A stretch of DNA of 64,000 nucleotides, taken from Bacillus alveayuensis (GTDB lineage: Bacteria; Bacillota; Bacilli; Bacillales; Aeribacillaceae). The translations under genes and the position numbers were made by a program. Positions within the stretch are counted from its first letter, which is position 1; every line of letters starts with the position of its first letter. Of this stretch, positions 52,491-63,240 are shown one piece after another. The DNA lies in NCBI GenBank assembly GCA_030812955.1, contig JAUSTR010000001.1:682001-746000 (forward strand), read 5' to 3'. The notes beneath the pieces are model-generated. The model was not told the DNA's origin. It did not search any database and saw only the letters and a list, made by a program, of their open reading frames with translations.

Positions 52491-54113
52491 ATGGCGTACA
52501 GAAAAATTTGGAAAAACAATGAAAATTTAAATAAAACAGAGTTGAAAAAGTTAGAGAAGGATGGCTTGGAAATTTTTCAAGATATTGAGGAATTCGCTCA
52601 AAAGGGATTTGAATCCATTCCGAAAGATGATTGGGATTTATTAAAATGGGCTGGGCTTTACTTGCAGCGCCCTAAAAGCGACGGCTATTTTATGATGAGG
52701 GTAAAGGTTCCATCCGGCATGCTAAATTACGACCAAGTCGTTACACTTGCTTCCATTAGTAAAGATTATGGACGAGGTGTATTTGATATTACGACGCGCC
52801 AAGCCATCCAATTTCATTGGTTAACCATTGAACAAATTCCAGATATTTTCAAGCGGCTTGAGAAAGTGGGGTTATCTACTGCAGGGGCGTGCGGAGATAT
52901 TACGCGTAATATTGTCGGAAATCCGCTTGCTGGCATCGATCCACATGAGCTATTAGACACAGAACCAATCGTTCGTGAAGTAAATGATTATTTTCATATG
53001 AATGAGGATTTTTCCAACTTGCCGAGAAAATATAAAATGTCGATCAATGGAAGCATTTATAATTCCTCAAATGCTGAAATTAATGATGTTGCATTTACGC
53101 CAGCCACAAAGGTAATAGATGGAGAAGAGAAAGTAGGCTTCCATGTAAAAGTTGGCGGAGGACTTTCATCTAAACCTTACTTAGCTCAGGAGCTAGACTT
53201 GTTTATCTTGCCTGAACAAGTAAAAGATGTGGCTATTGCGATTACAACCATTTTCCGTGATTACGGCTACCGGGAAAAACGTCATCGTGCCCGACTTAAG
53301 TTTTTAGTGGCTGATTGGGGGGCAGAAAAATTTAAAGAAAAAGTACTTGAGTATACGGGCCCTCTTCCGACGAAAGGAAAAGATGCAACAAAAGGGTGGA
53401 ACGCTGGATTTATCTATGGTGTTCATCCGCAAAAGCAGGAAGGGTTAAGCTATATTGGGTTTAATGTACCGGTTGGAAGATTGTCGGCTGACGAGGTATT
53501 TGAAATTGCGGAAGTTTCAAAAAAATATGGAAATGGTGAAATCAGAACATGTAACTCACAAAACTTCATTATTCCAAATGTGCCAAATGAAAAGGTAGAA
53601 GACTTATTGAAAGAACCTATTTTCCAAGGGCGTATTTCTGCTAAGCCAAATTCATTTACGGCCTATGCTGTATCTTGTACGGGAACGGAATATTGTAATT
53701 TAGCACTCGTTGAAACGAAAGAGCGCATGAAAAATGTGGCTCAGTTTTTAGATCGTGAACTTTCGTTAGATGTTCCAGTCCGCATTCATATGGTAGGCTG
53801 CCCGAACTCTTGTGGTCAACGACAAATAGCTGATATCGGTCTTCAAGGTGTGTTAATGAAAACAAAAGACAAAAAAATGGTCCAAGCTTATGAGTTTTAT
53901 GTCGGTGGAACGCTTATCAATGGCGGAAAATTTAATGATAAATTAAAGGGGAAAGTAGAAGCAGAGAAATTACCTTATGTTTTAAAAGATCTTTTAATCT
54001 ATTTTAAAGAAAATAAACAAGCTGGTGAGTCATTTTTAGATTTTTACGAACGAGTCGGAATCGAGCGACTGCAAGAACGATTAGACGGAATATTAGAAAC
54101 GATTAACGCATAA
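52491..54113 (+). CDS. Siroheme-dependent nitrite/sulfite reductase, probable sulfite reductase
   Basis: Protein of 540 residues with duplicated ferredoxin-like and siroheme/[4Fe-4S] halves. The cofactor cysteines are CTGTEYC (CX5C, near residue 400) and GCPNSCG (CX3C, near residue 440). RGVFDITTRQAIQFHW and GACGDITRNIVGNPLAG are family motifs. It reduces sulfite to sulfide by six electrons, probably from ferredoxin; no flavoprotein subunit (cysJ) is encoded next to it. ATG 52491 follows gaggaggg; a GTG at 52488 is equally in frame. Context favours sulfite over nitrite. Confidence 0.88.
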   Translation: MAYRKIWKNNENLNKTELKKLEKDGLEIFQDIEEFAQKGFESIPKDDWDLLKWAGLYLQRPKSDGYFMMRVKVPSGMLNYDQVVTLASISKDYGRGVFDITTRQAIQFHWLTIEQIPDIFKRLEKVGLSTAGACGDITRNIVGNPLAGIDPHELLDTEPIVREVNDYFHMNEDFSNLPRKYKMSINGSIYNSSNAEINDVAFTPATKVIDGEEKVGFHVKVGGGLSSKPYLAQELDLFILPEQVKDVAIAITTIFRDYGYREKRHRARLKFLVADWGAEKFKEKVLEYTGPLPTKGKDATKGWNAGFIYGVHPQKQEGLSYIGFNVPVGRLSADEVFEIAEVSKKYGNGEIRTCNSQNFIIPNVPNEKVEDLLKEPIFQGRISAKPNSFTAYAVSCTGTEYCNLALVETKERMKNVAQFLDRELSLDVPVRIHMVGCPNSCGQRQIADIGLQGVLMKTKDKKMVQAYEFYVGGTLINGGKFNDKLKGKVEAEKLPYVLKDLLIYFKENKQAGESFLDFYERVGIERLQERLDGILETINA

Positions 54114-54125
54114 TTGGAGGTTTAT

Positions 54126-54335
54126 ATGAATTTATATCGCTTCATCGTTCAAACAAATGAACGAATGATTCCGGTCATTGTAGCTGCCAATCATGACGAA
54201 AAAGCATTTGAACAAGTTGAAATCGAACTAGAAAAGCATTTTTTAAAAATGCCAAAAATCGAAAATATTACTTTGCATGAAAAGAAAAAATTTCAAAACC
54301 GAGCAGGATTTGTGATCGATATTCAAGATTTGTAG
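54126..54335 (+). CDS. DUF3906 family small protein
   Basis: A 69-residue protein (MNLYRFIVQTNERMIPVIV... FEQVEIELEKHFLKMPKI...) matching the small DUF3906 family of Bacilli. It has an alpha/beta pattern and no membrane segment. Function unknown; its fixed place between sulfite reductase and siroheme genes suggests a role in sulfite reduction or siroheme delivery. ATG 54126 follows ttggagg; an in-frame ATG-free extension upstream is unlikely. Confidence 0.7.
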   Translation: MNLYRFIVQTNERMIPVIVAANHDEKAFEQVEIELEKHFLKMPKIENITLHEKKKFQNRAGFVIDIQDL

Positions 54336-54355
54336 GAATTAGGGAGGGGGAGCAA

Positions 54356-55135
54356 ATGGGAAAAGTTTTTATTGTCGGTGCGGGCCCCGGAGATCCAGAA
54401 TTGATCACGTTAAAAGCGATCAAATGCATCCAGCAAGCTGATGTCATTATGTATGATCGGCTGATTAATAAAGAATTATTACAATACGCCAAAAAGGATG
54501 CTGATTTACTTTATTGTGGGAAACTGCCTAACTATCATACAATGAAGCAAGAAACGATTAACAAGTTTTTAGTCAAATTTGCGAAGGCAGGAAAAGTTGT
54601 TACGAGGTTAAAAGGTGGGGACCCCTTCTTATTTGGGCGTGGTGGCGAAGAGGTGGAATATTTAGTTCGTCATCAAATTCCATTTGAAATCGTTCCTGGG
54701 ATCACCGCTGCAATGGCAGCCTCCTCTTACGCTGGAATACCACTAACCTTTCGAAATGTCAGTGCTAGCTGTGCCTTTATCACTGGTCATCGTGCTGAAG
54801 ATAATAAGAGTCAAAGTGAAGAAATCCATTTAATGAAATCTGTCGATACATTGGCAATCTATATGGGAGTGTCTAATTTACCGACTATACAAAAGAAATT
54901 ACAGCTAGCAGGCTGCGATATTCAAACACCTGTCGCTTTTATTGAATGGGCATCAACGAATAAGCAGAGAACGATCATTAGTACAATCAAAGAGATGGTA
55001 AACGATGCGGCGAAGCATCAAGTTAAAAATCCGTGTCTAATGATCGTTGGTGAGGTTGTGAAGTTCCATCAATCTTTCAATTGGTTTGAAAACGAGCCAG
55101 AAAACTTATCTCTCAATGCAGGTGTTACAATATGA
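54356..55135 (+). CDS. cobA: Uroporphyrinogen-III C-methyltransferase (SUMT)
   Basis: Protein of 259 residues, SUMT family. The SAM-binding start is VFIVGAGPGDPELITLKA, with VTRLKGGDPFLFGRGGEEVEYL, VVPGITAAMAASSYAGIPLT-like VPGITAAMA and TLAIYMGVSNL as further signatures. It adds two methyl groups to uroporphyrinogen III, giving precorrin-2, the branch to siroheme. Corresponds to B. subtilis sumT (ylnD). Strong gggaggggg site. Overlaps sirB by 4 bases. Confidence 0.94.
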   Translation: MGKVFIVGAGPGDPELITLKAIKCIQQADVIMYDRLINKELLQYAKKDADLLYCGKLPNYHTMKQETINKFLVKFAKAGKVVTRLKGGDPFLFGRGGEEVEYLVRHQIPFEIVPGITAAMAASSYAGIPLTFRNVSASCAFITGHRAEDNKSQSEEIHLMKSVDTLAIYMGVSNLPTIQKKLQLAGCDIQTPVAFIEWASTNKQRTIISTIKEMVNDAAKHQVKNPCLMIVGEVVKFHQSFNWFENEPENLSLNAGVTI

Positions 55136-55905
55136 AAAAAGCGATTTTGTACATTTTTCATGGTTCGCGCTTAAAACAATCATCGAGTGAGGCGAAATTA
55201 TTTTTTGAATCATGCCGAAAGCTTTTGCCTTACTTGGTCCAACACTATTCGTTTCTTGAATTCGCATCTCCAACGATTGAAGAAGCCTTTTCAAAATGTG
55301 TAAAAAGTGGTGCAACCGATATTGCGGTTGTACCTGTTTTACTCTTTTCGGCTGGACATGCCAAACAAGATATTCCGAATATTTTACGTCGTTTGCAAAG
55401 GCAGTATCGAGATGTGAATATTTATTATGGCGAAACGTTAGGATTTCATGATTATATGATAGATGTGATCGCTGAAAGAGTTCAAAGAGCCTTAAAAACA
55501 ATAAGTGGAAATACCAGTAATTGTAAAATTGTGGTGATCGGGCGGGGAAGTCAAGATATAGAAATGCAGAAAAATTTTCGGATGTTGGTGAGTCGTGTAG
55601 AAAACCAGCTGCAAATTCAAACAGACTACTGCTTTTTAACGGCTGCTAGGCCGTTATTTGAACATGTATTAGCAAACTTGTCTGAAACCAATAAACAAAC
55701 AATTGTCTTCGTACCATATTTTCTTTTTACTGGTTTGCTTTTAAAAGGAATTAAGCGGGATTTAATCAAGATGTCCACAAACACATCCAATCAATTTATA
55801 TTAACGGAGCATATTGGGCTAGATGAAAAAGTTCAATCATTAGTTGCTAAAAGAGCACACGAAGCTTTTTTGCTAGATTCGCTTCATAAAAAGGTCATGG
55901 GTTAA
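55132..55905 (+). CDS. sirB: Sirohydrochlorin ferrochelatase SirB (CbiX-like)
   Basis: Protein of 257 residues with two CbiX-type halves: AILYIFHGSRLKQSSSEAKLFF with its HGS metal-site start and VVPVLLFSAGHAKQDIPNIL, then CKIVVIGRGSQDIEMQKN and VFVPYFLFTGLLLKGI. It inserts Fe2+ into sirohydrochlorin to give siroheme for the sulfite reductase upstream. It is the last gene of the operon here; the B. subtilis sirC (ylnF) gene for precorrin-2 oxidation does not follow. Confidence 0.9.
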   Translation: MKKAILYIFHGSRLKQSSSEAKLFFESCRKLLPYLVQHYSFLEFASPTIEEAFSKCVKSGATDIAVVPVLLFSAGHAKQDIPNILRRLQRQYRDVNIYYGETLGFHDYMIDVIAERVQRALKTISGNTSNCKIVVIGRGSQDIEMQKNFRMLVSRVENQLQIQTDYCFLTAARPLFEHVLANLSETNKQTIVFVPYFLFTGLLLKGIKRDLIKMSTNTSNQFILTEHIGLDEKVQSLVAKRAHEAFLLDSLHKKVMG

Positions 55906-55906
55906 A

Positions 55907-55940
55907 AAGGTGGGAATAAAGGATCCCACCTTAAATTTTT
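55907..55940. terminator. Bidirectional terminator between sirB and rqcH
   Basis: AAGGTGGGA (55907-55915) pairs with TCCCACCTT (55924-55932). AAATTTTTTC follows on the plus strand and five Ts follow on the minus strand, so it can end both convergent genes. Confidence 0.85.
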
Positions 55941-57653
55941 TCATTTTTTTCTCATTTGAAGTACCTTTTCTTCATCTGGGGTTACATATATCGTTTGTTG
56001 ATGTGTGTAAATGACAAAGCCAGGCTTTGATCCGTTCGGCTTTTTGACATATTTAATTTTTGTATAGTCAACAGGGACGGAGCTTGATTGTCTAGCTTTG
56101 CTAAAATAGGCTGCTAATTGAGCAGCTTCAATCAACGTTTCGTGAGAAGGATCACTGTGTCGAATCACAACATGAGAGCCAGGACTATCTTTCGTATGCA
56201 ACCATATATCCTCTTTTCGCGCCAATTTCATCGTCAAATATTCATTTTGTTTATTATTTTTTCCAACTAATATTTCTGTACCATCACTTGATACGTACTT
56301 TTCCAGTATTGGTTTTAATGGTTTTTTTCTTTGTGAATTTGCAGCTCTTTTTTTCTTGATGTAGCCACCTTCATAAAGCTCTTCTCGAATTTCTTCGAGA
56401 TCTTTTGGGGACGCTGTTTCTAATTGCTGTAAAAGCCGATCAAAATAATCGATTTCATCTTTTGTTTTTTCTAATTGTTCTTGGACGTATACAACTGAAC
56501 TTTTTGCTTTTTGATATTTTTGATAATAGCTTTGGGCATTTTCTGATGGAGTTTTTTTCGGATCTAGCGGAATGGTTATGAGACGATTTTTTTCATCATA
56601 ATAATTAGACACCTTTGCCTCTTTATCCCCTTTTTGAATGGCATACATATTTGCTGTTATCAGTTCCCCAAAAAGTTTATATTGTTCGGCTTTTTCAGCC
56701 TCTTTTAACGTTGTTTTAAATTTGTTCATTTTATTTACGTTTTTCTTTCGCTCATTGATCATAAACTTTTCCAAATCATGTCCAAGTTGTTTTACTCGAT
56801 CTCTTCCCGCTTTTCCAAAATAATATCGATCTAGCAGCATGCTAAGTGATGGGAATTTTTGTGATTTACCGTTAAGATGGGTCAGTGGAAGTAAATAAAA
56901 GTATTCCTTCTGCCCTGTCCTCATGATTTGTGGTTCAATATGACCATTTTCGATCTTTCGCATGACGTCGAGAAATGTTTTCGGAATGGTTGAACGGTTA
57001 GCTAAACCAGCCCGGTGAACAATTTCTTTTGCGAGTAATGGTGAAATGCCAGAAAACTGTTCAACAAGCTGTTGATGAATTTTCCCAGCATGAAAATCAA
57101 GCTTTTTTAATACGGTTTCTTCATTTGCTTGAAATGGATTTTGTTTATTTTGTGCTGGTGGTAGCACATATGGATGTCCTGGTAGTACTGTACGGTGTCG
57201 ATTCATAGCAGGTGGTATATGCTTAATGCTATCAAGAATGATTTCCCGCTCTTTGTCAATGAAAATGATATTGCTATGTCTTCCCATGATCTCAATGATT
57301 AATTGCTTATATGATAAATCTCCAAGTTCATTACGAGTTTTCATTTCAAATACAATCATTCGCTCCATATCGATTTGAGAAATATTTTCAACAATACTGC
57401 CTTCTAAATGTTTACGTAGGAGCATGCAAAACATTGGCGGTTCACTAGGGTTTTCGTACAATTCTTCCGTTATATGGACGCGGGCATAGTTCGGGTGTGC
57501 CGATAATAACACACGATGATTTTTTCCGTTTGCACGAATTTGTAATATGAGCTCATGTTTAAATGGTTGATATATTTTCGTGATACGCCCGCCAACGAGC
57601 TGCTGCCGTAATTCTTTTTGCATACAATATGTAAACATGCCGTCAAATGACAT
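55941..57653 (-). CDS. rqcH: Ribosome quality control protein RqcH (NFACT family, YloA)
   Basis: Protein of 570 residues on the minus strand. NFACT-N domain (MSFDGMFTYCMQKEL ... GGRITKIYQPFKHELI ... LLSAHPNYARVHIT), a helix-hairpin-helix segment around GISPLLAKEIVHRAGL, a coiled coil (residues ~280-430) and the C-terminal NFACT-R domain (ILVGKNNKQNEYLTMKLARKEDIWLHTKDSPGSHVVIR). RqcH binds stalled 50S subunits and adds C-terminal alanine tails that mark nascent chains for decay. ATG 57653 is preferred (MSFDG); an in-frame TTG at 57662 overlaps the ribosome-binding region. Convergent with sirB. Confidence 0.93.
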   Translation of the reverse strand: MSFDGMFTYCMQKELRQQLVGGRITKIYQPFKHELILQIRANGKNHRVLLSAHPNYARVHITEELYENPSEPPMFCMLLRKHLEGSIVENISQIDMERMIVFEMKTRNELGDLSYKQLIIEIMGRHSNIIFIDKEREIILDSIKHIPPAMNRHRTVLPGHPYVLPPAQNKQNPFQANEETVLKKLDFHAGKIHQQLVEQFSGISPLLAKEIVHRAGLANRSTIPKTFLDVMRKIENGHIEPQIMRTGQKEYFYLLPLTHLNGKSQKFPSLSMLLDRYYFGKAGRDRVKQLGHDLEKFMINERKKNVNKMNKFKTTLKEAEKAEQYKLFGELITANMYAIQKGDKEAKVSNYYDEKNRLITIPLDPKKTPSENAQSYYQKYQKAKSSVVYVQEQLEKTKDEIDYFDRLLQQLETASPKDLEEIREELYEGGYIKKKRAANSQRKKPLKPILEKYVSSDGTEILVGKNNKQNEYLTMKLARKEDIWLHTKDSPGSHVVIRHSDPSHETLIEAAQLAAYFSKARQSSSVPVDYTKIKYVKKPNGSKPGFVIYTHQQTIYVTPDEEKVLQMRKK

Positions 57654-57686
57654 TTCCAACACCTACTCCTATTCTTTCTTTTTGTA

Positions 57687-57880
57687 AGGATGTTTTCGAA
57701 ACTTTGTTGCTTATCAACTGTCTATGAACCGAACAACGCACGTGGTCGGATAAATCACATTTGTTCGACAATCGATTGTTGTTCGGTTCACATCACGCTC
57801 TAGCATGACATAGCAAGCGTGTCGCTTGCCTATGACAGTCGAAAAGCTATAGTCAAGTAACAATCTTTTGAAAAGAGCCT
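57687..57880 (-). repeat. Imperfect-palindrome repeat, copy B (inverted copy of 34883-35083)
   Basis: Read on the minus strand, this 194-bp stretch aligns along its full length with copy A, including the AGGCTCTTTTC start, the CAAGCG/CGCTTG hairpin and the GAACCGAACAA arms. On the plus strand GAACCGAACAAC (57726-57737) pairs with GTTGTTCGGTTC (57778-57789). The terminal pair of this stem is C-G where copy A has A-T, a paired change. It lies between the divergent rqcH and yloB genes and carries no reading frame of note. Confidence 0.85.
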
Positions 57881-58101
57881 TTTATTAACACCTTATGACA
57901 GTTCGTTCGATAAATTATATCATTTTTTCCAATAAGACTGAATAAGTTGATTTAAGAGACAGGCTATCATCCTTTCTTACATATGACATGAGAAGATCGT
58001 TAAAATGTTAACGTCATTTCAAGATGGAATAGGGGGGATGAAAATTTTTTAGACAAAAGCATCACTTTATGACATAAAAGTAGGGGGTGTTTTTACTTTT
58101 T
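57881..58101 (+). other. Leader region of yloB
   Basis: About 220 AT-rich bases between repeat copy B and yloB. GTTAA-AATG-TTAAC (near 57998-58012) is a small inverted repeat. A strong aggggggatg at about 58031-58040 opens only a four-codon frame before a stop. No promoter is convincing; B. subtilis yloB is expressed in sporulation. Confidence 0.4.
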
Positions 58102-60795
58102 ATGAATTGGTATGAGATGACAGTAGCCGATGTTGTTCAAAATACGAAAACAGATCCATCATCTGGGTTATCAACCTTTGAAGTGAATAAGCGAAGAAAA
58201 AAATACGGCTTAAATGAAATGAAGGAACGAGAGCGTCCTTCAGCCATCCAGCTATTTATTCGTCAATTTAAAGACTTCATGGTGCTCGTGTTATTAGCTG
58301 CAACGTTGATTTCTGGTTTGTTAGGGGAATATATGGATGCCATAGCCATTATGGCCATTGTCTTTTTAAATGGAATACTAGGGTTTATTCAAGAAAATCG
58401 TGCGGAAAAGTCGTTAGAAGCATTAAAGGAGTTATCCGCTCCACACGTTACTGTATTACGGGAAGGAGAATGGATGAAAATTCCTTCTAAAGAGCTAGTC
58501 ATTGGTGATATTGTCAAAATAACAAACGGAGATCGAATCGCAGCTGACTTAAGAATCATCAAAGCAAATAGTTTAGAAATAGAAGAATCAGCACTAACAG
58601 GGGAATCTATACCTGTTTTGAAAACAAGTGATCGAATCGAGCAAAAAAATATTGGGATAGGCGATCAAACGAATATGGCGTTTATGGGAACGGTCGTTAC
58701 AAGAGGTTCAGGTGTAGGCATCGTAGTTCAGACAGGTATGAAAACAGCAATGGGGCAAATTGCGAATCTCATTCAAACAGCTGAAACGCTTGCTACTCCT
58801 TTGCAGCGAAAATTAGAGCAGCTAGGCAAAATTCTCATTTTGGTAGCATTGCTCTTAACGATTTTAGTTGTTGTCATCGGAGTGTTGCAAGGGCATCAAG
58901 TATATCAAATGTTTTTAGCTGGAGTATCATTGGCTGTTGCAGCTATTCCAGAAGGTCTACCAGCTATTGTTACGGTTGCTCTGTCACTTGGTGTGCAAAG
59001 AATGATTAAGAAAAAAGCGATTGTTCGTAAGCTTCCAGCAGTAGAAACGTTAGGCTGTGCCTCCGTTATTTGCTCTGACAAGACGGGAACGATGACACAA
59101 AATAAAATGACCGTCACTCATATTTGGGTTGGAGGAAAAACGTGGCAAGTTTCAGGGACAGGTTACGAGCCACATGGTGAGTTTACAGATGGATATAAAC
59201 AGGTGAATCCACATGAAATTAAATCATTAAAGCAAATTTTGACTTTTAGTATGCTTGCAAGTAATGCCGAGATTAAAGAAAAAGATGGACGCTATATATT
59301 AGATGGAGATCCGACAGAAGGGGCGCTGATGACAGCAGGGAGGAAGGCTGGATTTACGAAATCATCGTTATTGAAACAGTTTCAAATTCAAAAAGAATTT
59401 CCTTTTGACTCGACGAGAAAAATGATGAGTGTAGTCGTAAAAGATCGAAATGGCAAGCATTATGTCATTACAAAAGGGGCTCCAGATTTATTATTAAATA
59501 ATTGTCAATCCGTTCTTTGGAATGAAAAACAAGTGCCTTTATCGCCATCTTTCAAACAAAATATCCATCAAGCCATTGATGGCCTTGCTAGCAAAGCCCT
59601 TCGAACGATTGCCATTGCCTTTAAACCAATCACAAATGAAAATGTTTCGACATTATCGGCATTTGAAGCAGAAAGTAACTTAACATTTATTGGGCTAGCA
59701 GGAATGATCGATCCGCCGCGTCCAGAGGTAAAACAAGCTATAAAAGAATGTCACGATGCTGGAATTAAAACTGTCATGATTACTGGAGATCACGTGATTA
59801 CGGCAGAAGCGATCGCAAAGGAGTTAAAAATATTACCTGAAAATGGAAAAATCATCGATGGTCAAACATTATCACAGCTTTCGATTGAGGAGTTAGAGGA
59901 TATGATTGATCATATATATGTATTTGCTCGTGTTTCTCCTGAAGATAAATTGAAAATCGTGAAAGCATTTCAAAATCGCGGCCATGTGGTGGCGATGACG
60001 GGTGATGGAGTCAATGATGCACCTGCGATTAAAGCGAGTGATATTGGAATCTCAATGGGAATGACAGGGACAGATGTTGCAAAGGAAGCTTCTTCACTTA
60101 TATTAGTTGACGATAATTTTGCAACCATTCAAGCGGCGATTAAAGAGGGGCGAAACATTTATGAAAACATTCGGAAGTTTATTCGTTATTTACTAGCTTC
60201 TAATGTTGGGGAAATATTAGTGATGCTCTTTGCGATGATATTAGCTTTACCATTGCCACTAGTTCCAATCCAAATATTATGGGTTAATTTAGTAACGGAT
60301 GGTCTACCTGCTATGGCGCTTGGACTTGATCCACCTGAAGGAAATGTCATGAAACAAAAGCCCCGAAATCCTCAAGAAGGAGTATTTGCTAGAAAGCTAG
60401 GATGGAAAATCTTATCACGAGGATTTTTAATTGGTGTGATGACGTTATTAGCTTTTATCATTCTGTATCAGCGTGATCCCGAAAATTTAGTCTATGCTCA
60501 AACTGCGGCATTTAGTACACTAGTATTGTCGCAATTAATATTAGTATTTGATTGCCGCAGTGAAACATCGATATTTGACCGAAACCCATTTGAAAATGTT
60601 TATTTAATGTTAGCTGTGCTATCGTCTCTGTTATTAATGCTTGCGGTGATCTATTACCCGCCGCTTCAACCAATATTCCACACTGTACCGATTCAGTTAA
60701 GAGACTGGCTGTTAATAGGAACGTTATCGGCGATCCCAACTTTTTTATTAGCAGGATCATTCATAACAAGAAAAGCAAATGAAAATATGTTATAA
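58102..60795 (+). CDS. yloB: P-type Ca2+-transporting ATPase YloB
   Basis: Protein of 897 residues, P2A (SERCA-like) pump. Actuator motif ALTGESIPV (TGES), membrane Ca-site motif [13 protein letters not shown], phosphorylation motif [16 protein letters not shown], nucleotide domain [13 protein letters not shown] and hinge [19 protein letters not shown] are all intact, with ten predicted helices. It moves Ca2+ out of the cytoplasm; B. subtilis YloB is linked to sporulation. ATG 58102 gives the normal N-terminus (MNWYEM), though its spacing from ggggg (58083-58087) is long. Confidence 0.94.
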   Translation: MNWYEMTVADVVQNTKTDPSSGLSTFEVNKRRKKYGLNEMKERERPSAIQLFIRQFKDFMVLVLLAATLISGLLGEYMDAIAIMAIVFLNGILGFIQENRAEKSLEALKELSAPHVTVLREGEWMKIPSKELVIGDIVKITNGDRIAADLRIIKANSLEIEESALTGESIPVLKTSDRIEQKNIGIGDQTNMAFMGTVVTRGSGVGIVVQTGMKTAMGQIANLIQTAETLATPLQRKLEQLGKILILVALLLTILVVVIGVLQGHQVYQMFLAGVSLAVAAIPEGLPAIVTVALSLGVQRMIKKKAIVRKLPAVETLGCASVICSDKTGTMTQNKMTVTHIWVGGKTWQVSGTGYEPHGEFTDGYKQVNPHEIKSLKQILTFSMLASNAEIKEKDGRYILDGDPTEGALMTAGRKAGFTKSSLLKQFQIQKEFPFDSTRKMMSVVVKDRNGKHYVITKGAPDLLLNNCQSVLWNEKQVPLSPSFKQNIHQAIDGLASKALRTIAIAFKPITNENVSTLSAFEAESNLTFIGLAGMIDPPRPEVKQAIKECHDAGIKTVMITGDHVITAEAIAKELKILPENGKIIDGQTLSQLSIEELEDMIDHIYVFARVSPEDKLKIVKAFQNRGHVVAMTGDGVNDAPAIKASDIGISMGMTGTDVAKEASSLILVDDNFATIQAAIKEGRNIYENIRKFIRYLLASNVGEILVMLFAMILALPLPLVPIQILWVNLVTDGLPAMALGLDPPEGNVMKQKPRNPQEGVFARKLGWKILSRGFLIGVMTLLAFIILYQRDPENLVYAQTAAFSTLVLSQLILVFDCRSETSIFDRNPFENVYLMLAVLSSLLLMLAVIYYPPLQPIFHTVPIQLRDWLLIGTLSAIPTFLLAGSFITRKANENML

Positions 60796-60801
60796 TGCAT
60801 G

Positions 60802-60839
60802 AAGGTGATAGATGAATGGCTCTATGACCTTTCTTTTTT
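60802..60839 (+). terminator. Terminator after yloB
   Basis: AAGGTGATAGA (60802-60812) and TCTATGACCTT (60821-60831) pair with one mismatch, followed by TCTTTTTT. Confidence 0.75.
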
Positions 60840-60889
60840 GCTTTTGTATAATTTTTTTAAACGCTCAATAAAGAAACGGAAGTGATGGA

Positions 60890-61765
60890 ATGGTACATAG
60901 CATGACAGGGTTTGGGCGTTCAATGATGAAAAGGGATGACTATGAAGTAACCGTTGAGATAAGGTCTGTCAACCATCGTTTTTCCGAGATCAGTATACGG
61001 TTGCCTCGTCAACTTTTAAGCAGTGAAGAAAAGATAAAGAAAATAGTTCAGCGATACATAAATAGGGGTCGCGTCGAGCTTTACATAACCGTTAAAGGGG
61101 AACCGTTCTTTGAAAGATCATTGCTTGTCGATTGGCCATTAGTTGAGCAATATATTCAAGCTCTCAACAAAATAAAGCAGCAGTTTGAGATAAAGGATTC
61201 TATTAAAATTGACCATATCATTCAACAGCATGATCTATTTGACATTCAAGAGGAACATTGTGAAAATAGTGAACTTGAGCAACTTATTTTTGAAGCAGTA
61301 ACAGATGCGACGTTAAAATTGTTGGAAATGCGCAAATTAGAAGGTGAAGAACTAAAACAAGATGTATTGTCACGATTAAAGGAATTGACGGTACTGATCG
61401 CTCAAATTGAAGAGCATGCACCACTTGTTGCGAAATCTTTTCAAGAAAAAATTTCTAAGCGTATATCCGAATTTTTATCTGGAAATATTGATGAAAATAG
61501 AATCTTAACAGAAGCAGCTATATTTGCTGATAAAGTTGATATATCTGAAGAATTGACAAGATTAAAAAGTCATATCCGCCAATTTGAAGAAACCCTTAAA
61601 AAAAACGAACCGATAGGTCGGAAGCTTGATTTTATCGTTCAAGAGATGAATAGGGAAGCAAATACCATTGGGGCAAAAGGGAATGATCAAAACATTGCGA
61701 AATATGTCGTAGACTTAAAAAGTATTATTGAAAAAATAAAAGAACAAGTTCAAAATATTGAATAG
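60890..61765 (+). CDS. yloC: YicC-family endoribonuclease YloC
   Basis: Protein of 291 residues. The start MVHSMTGFGRSMMKRDDYEVTVEIRSVNHRFSEISIRLPR and the end GRKLDFIVQEMNREANTIGAKGNDQNIAKYVVDLKSIIEKIKEQVQN are the two conserved YicC regions. Homologues from E. coli and B. subtilis have been reported to act as endoribonucleases. The central part is helical and acidic. It starts a plus-strand group yloC-remA-gmk-rpoZ, as in B. subtilis. Confidence 0.9.
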   Translation: MVHSMTGFGRSMMKRDDYEVTVEIRSVNHRFSEISIRLPRQLLSSEEKIKKIVQRYINRGRVELYITVKGEPFFERSLLVDWPLVEQYIQALNKIKQQFEIKDSIKIDHIIQQHDLFDIQEEHCENSELEQLIFEAVTDATLKLLEMRKLEGEELKQDVLSRLKELTVLIAQIEEHAPLVAKSFQEKISKRISEFLSGNIDENRILTEAAIFADKVDISEELTRLKSHIRQFEETLKKNEPIGRKLDFIVQEMNREANTIGAKGNDQNIAKYVVDLKSIIEKIKEQVQNIE

Positions 61766-61785
61766 ATGATCATGAATAAAGGCCA

Positions 61786-61793
61786 TGTCGAAA
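61786..61793 (+). promoter_or_regulatory. Possible 0A box upstream of remA
   Basis: TGTCGAAA contains the full TGNCGAA core of the Spo0A box, 153 bases before remA and just after yloC. A single 7-base match is weak evidence. Confidence 0.25.
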
Positions 61794-61945
61794 AGTACAA
61801 CATAAACACTTGCTAATATTACGTGTGGTAAAGGTAATTAGCACGAGATGATGCCTTTCATTCAATAAGCTCGACCAAATTATAGCGGAAGGTTTTCAAA
61901 TAGGAAGCAAGGTGGTTACGATAGAAAATGTAGGGGGACTCATTT

Positions 61946-62843
<898 letters not shown>

Positions 62844-62845
62844 TC

Positions 62846-63049
62846 ATGCTTTATCCATCTATCGATTCATTATTAAAAAAAATAAATTCAAAGTATACAT
62901 TAGTATCAGTTGCTGCTAAACGCGCACGTGAAATGCAGCAAAACAACGATCAGCAAATTGAAAAAACAAAATCAGTAAAATTTGTTGGAAAAGCACTTGA
63001 GGAAATTGATGCCAATTTGCTTTACTATGAAAAGAGTGATGCGAAGTAA
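62846..63049 (+). CDS. rpoZ: DNA-directed RNA polymerase omega subunit RpoZ
   Basis: Protein of 67 residues. [31 protein letters not shown] contains the conserved omega motif ([14 protein letters not shown]) that wraps the beta-prime C-terminus and stabilises the core enzyme. ggaggttg, inside the gmk end, precedes ATG 62846. Same gmk-rpoZ order as across Bacillota. Confidence 0.95.
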   Translation: MLYPSIDSLLKKINSKYTLVSVAAKRAREMQQNNDQQIEKTKSVKFVGKALEEIDANLLYYEKSDAK

Positions 63050-63154
63050 AAAAGCCTTGGACATGACTTCGTACAACGATTTGCGCTTATTAAATGGGTT
63101 GTGGTGTTAAGAAACGTATCATGTTCGAACCAAAACTTTTTACGACAAAATAAG

Positions 63155-63186
63155 TAACAACCTTTCCATAGGTTGTTATTTTTTTC
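63155..63186 (+). terminator. Terminator between rpoZ and coaBC
   Basis: TAACAACCT (63155-63163) and AGGTTGTTA (63170-63178) enclose TTCCAT, followed by seven Ts. Confidence 0.88.
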
Positions 63187-63240
63187 AGTTTTTTAAAATG
63201 AGTGATGATCAAGGACATGTTTTTACTTAGGGGGATGAAG

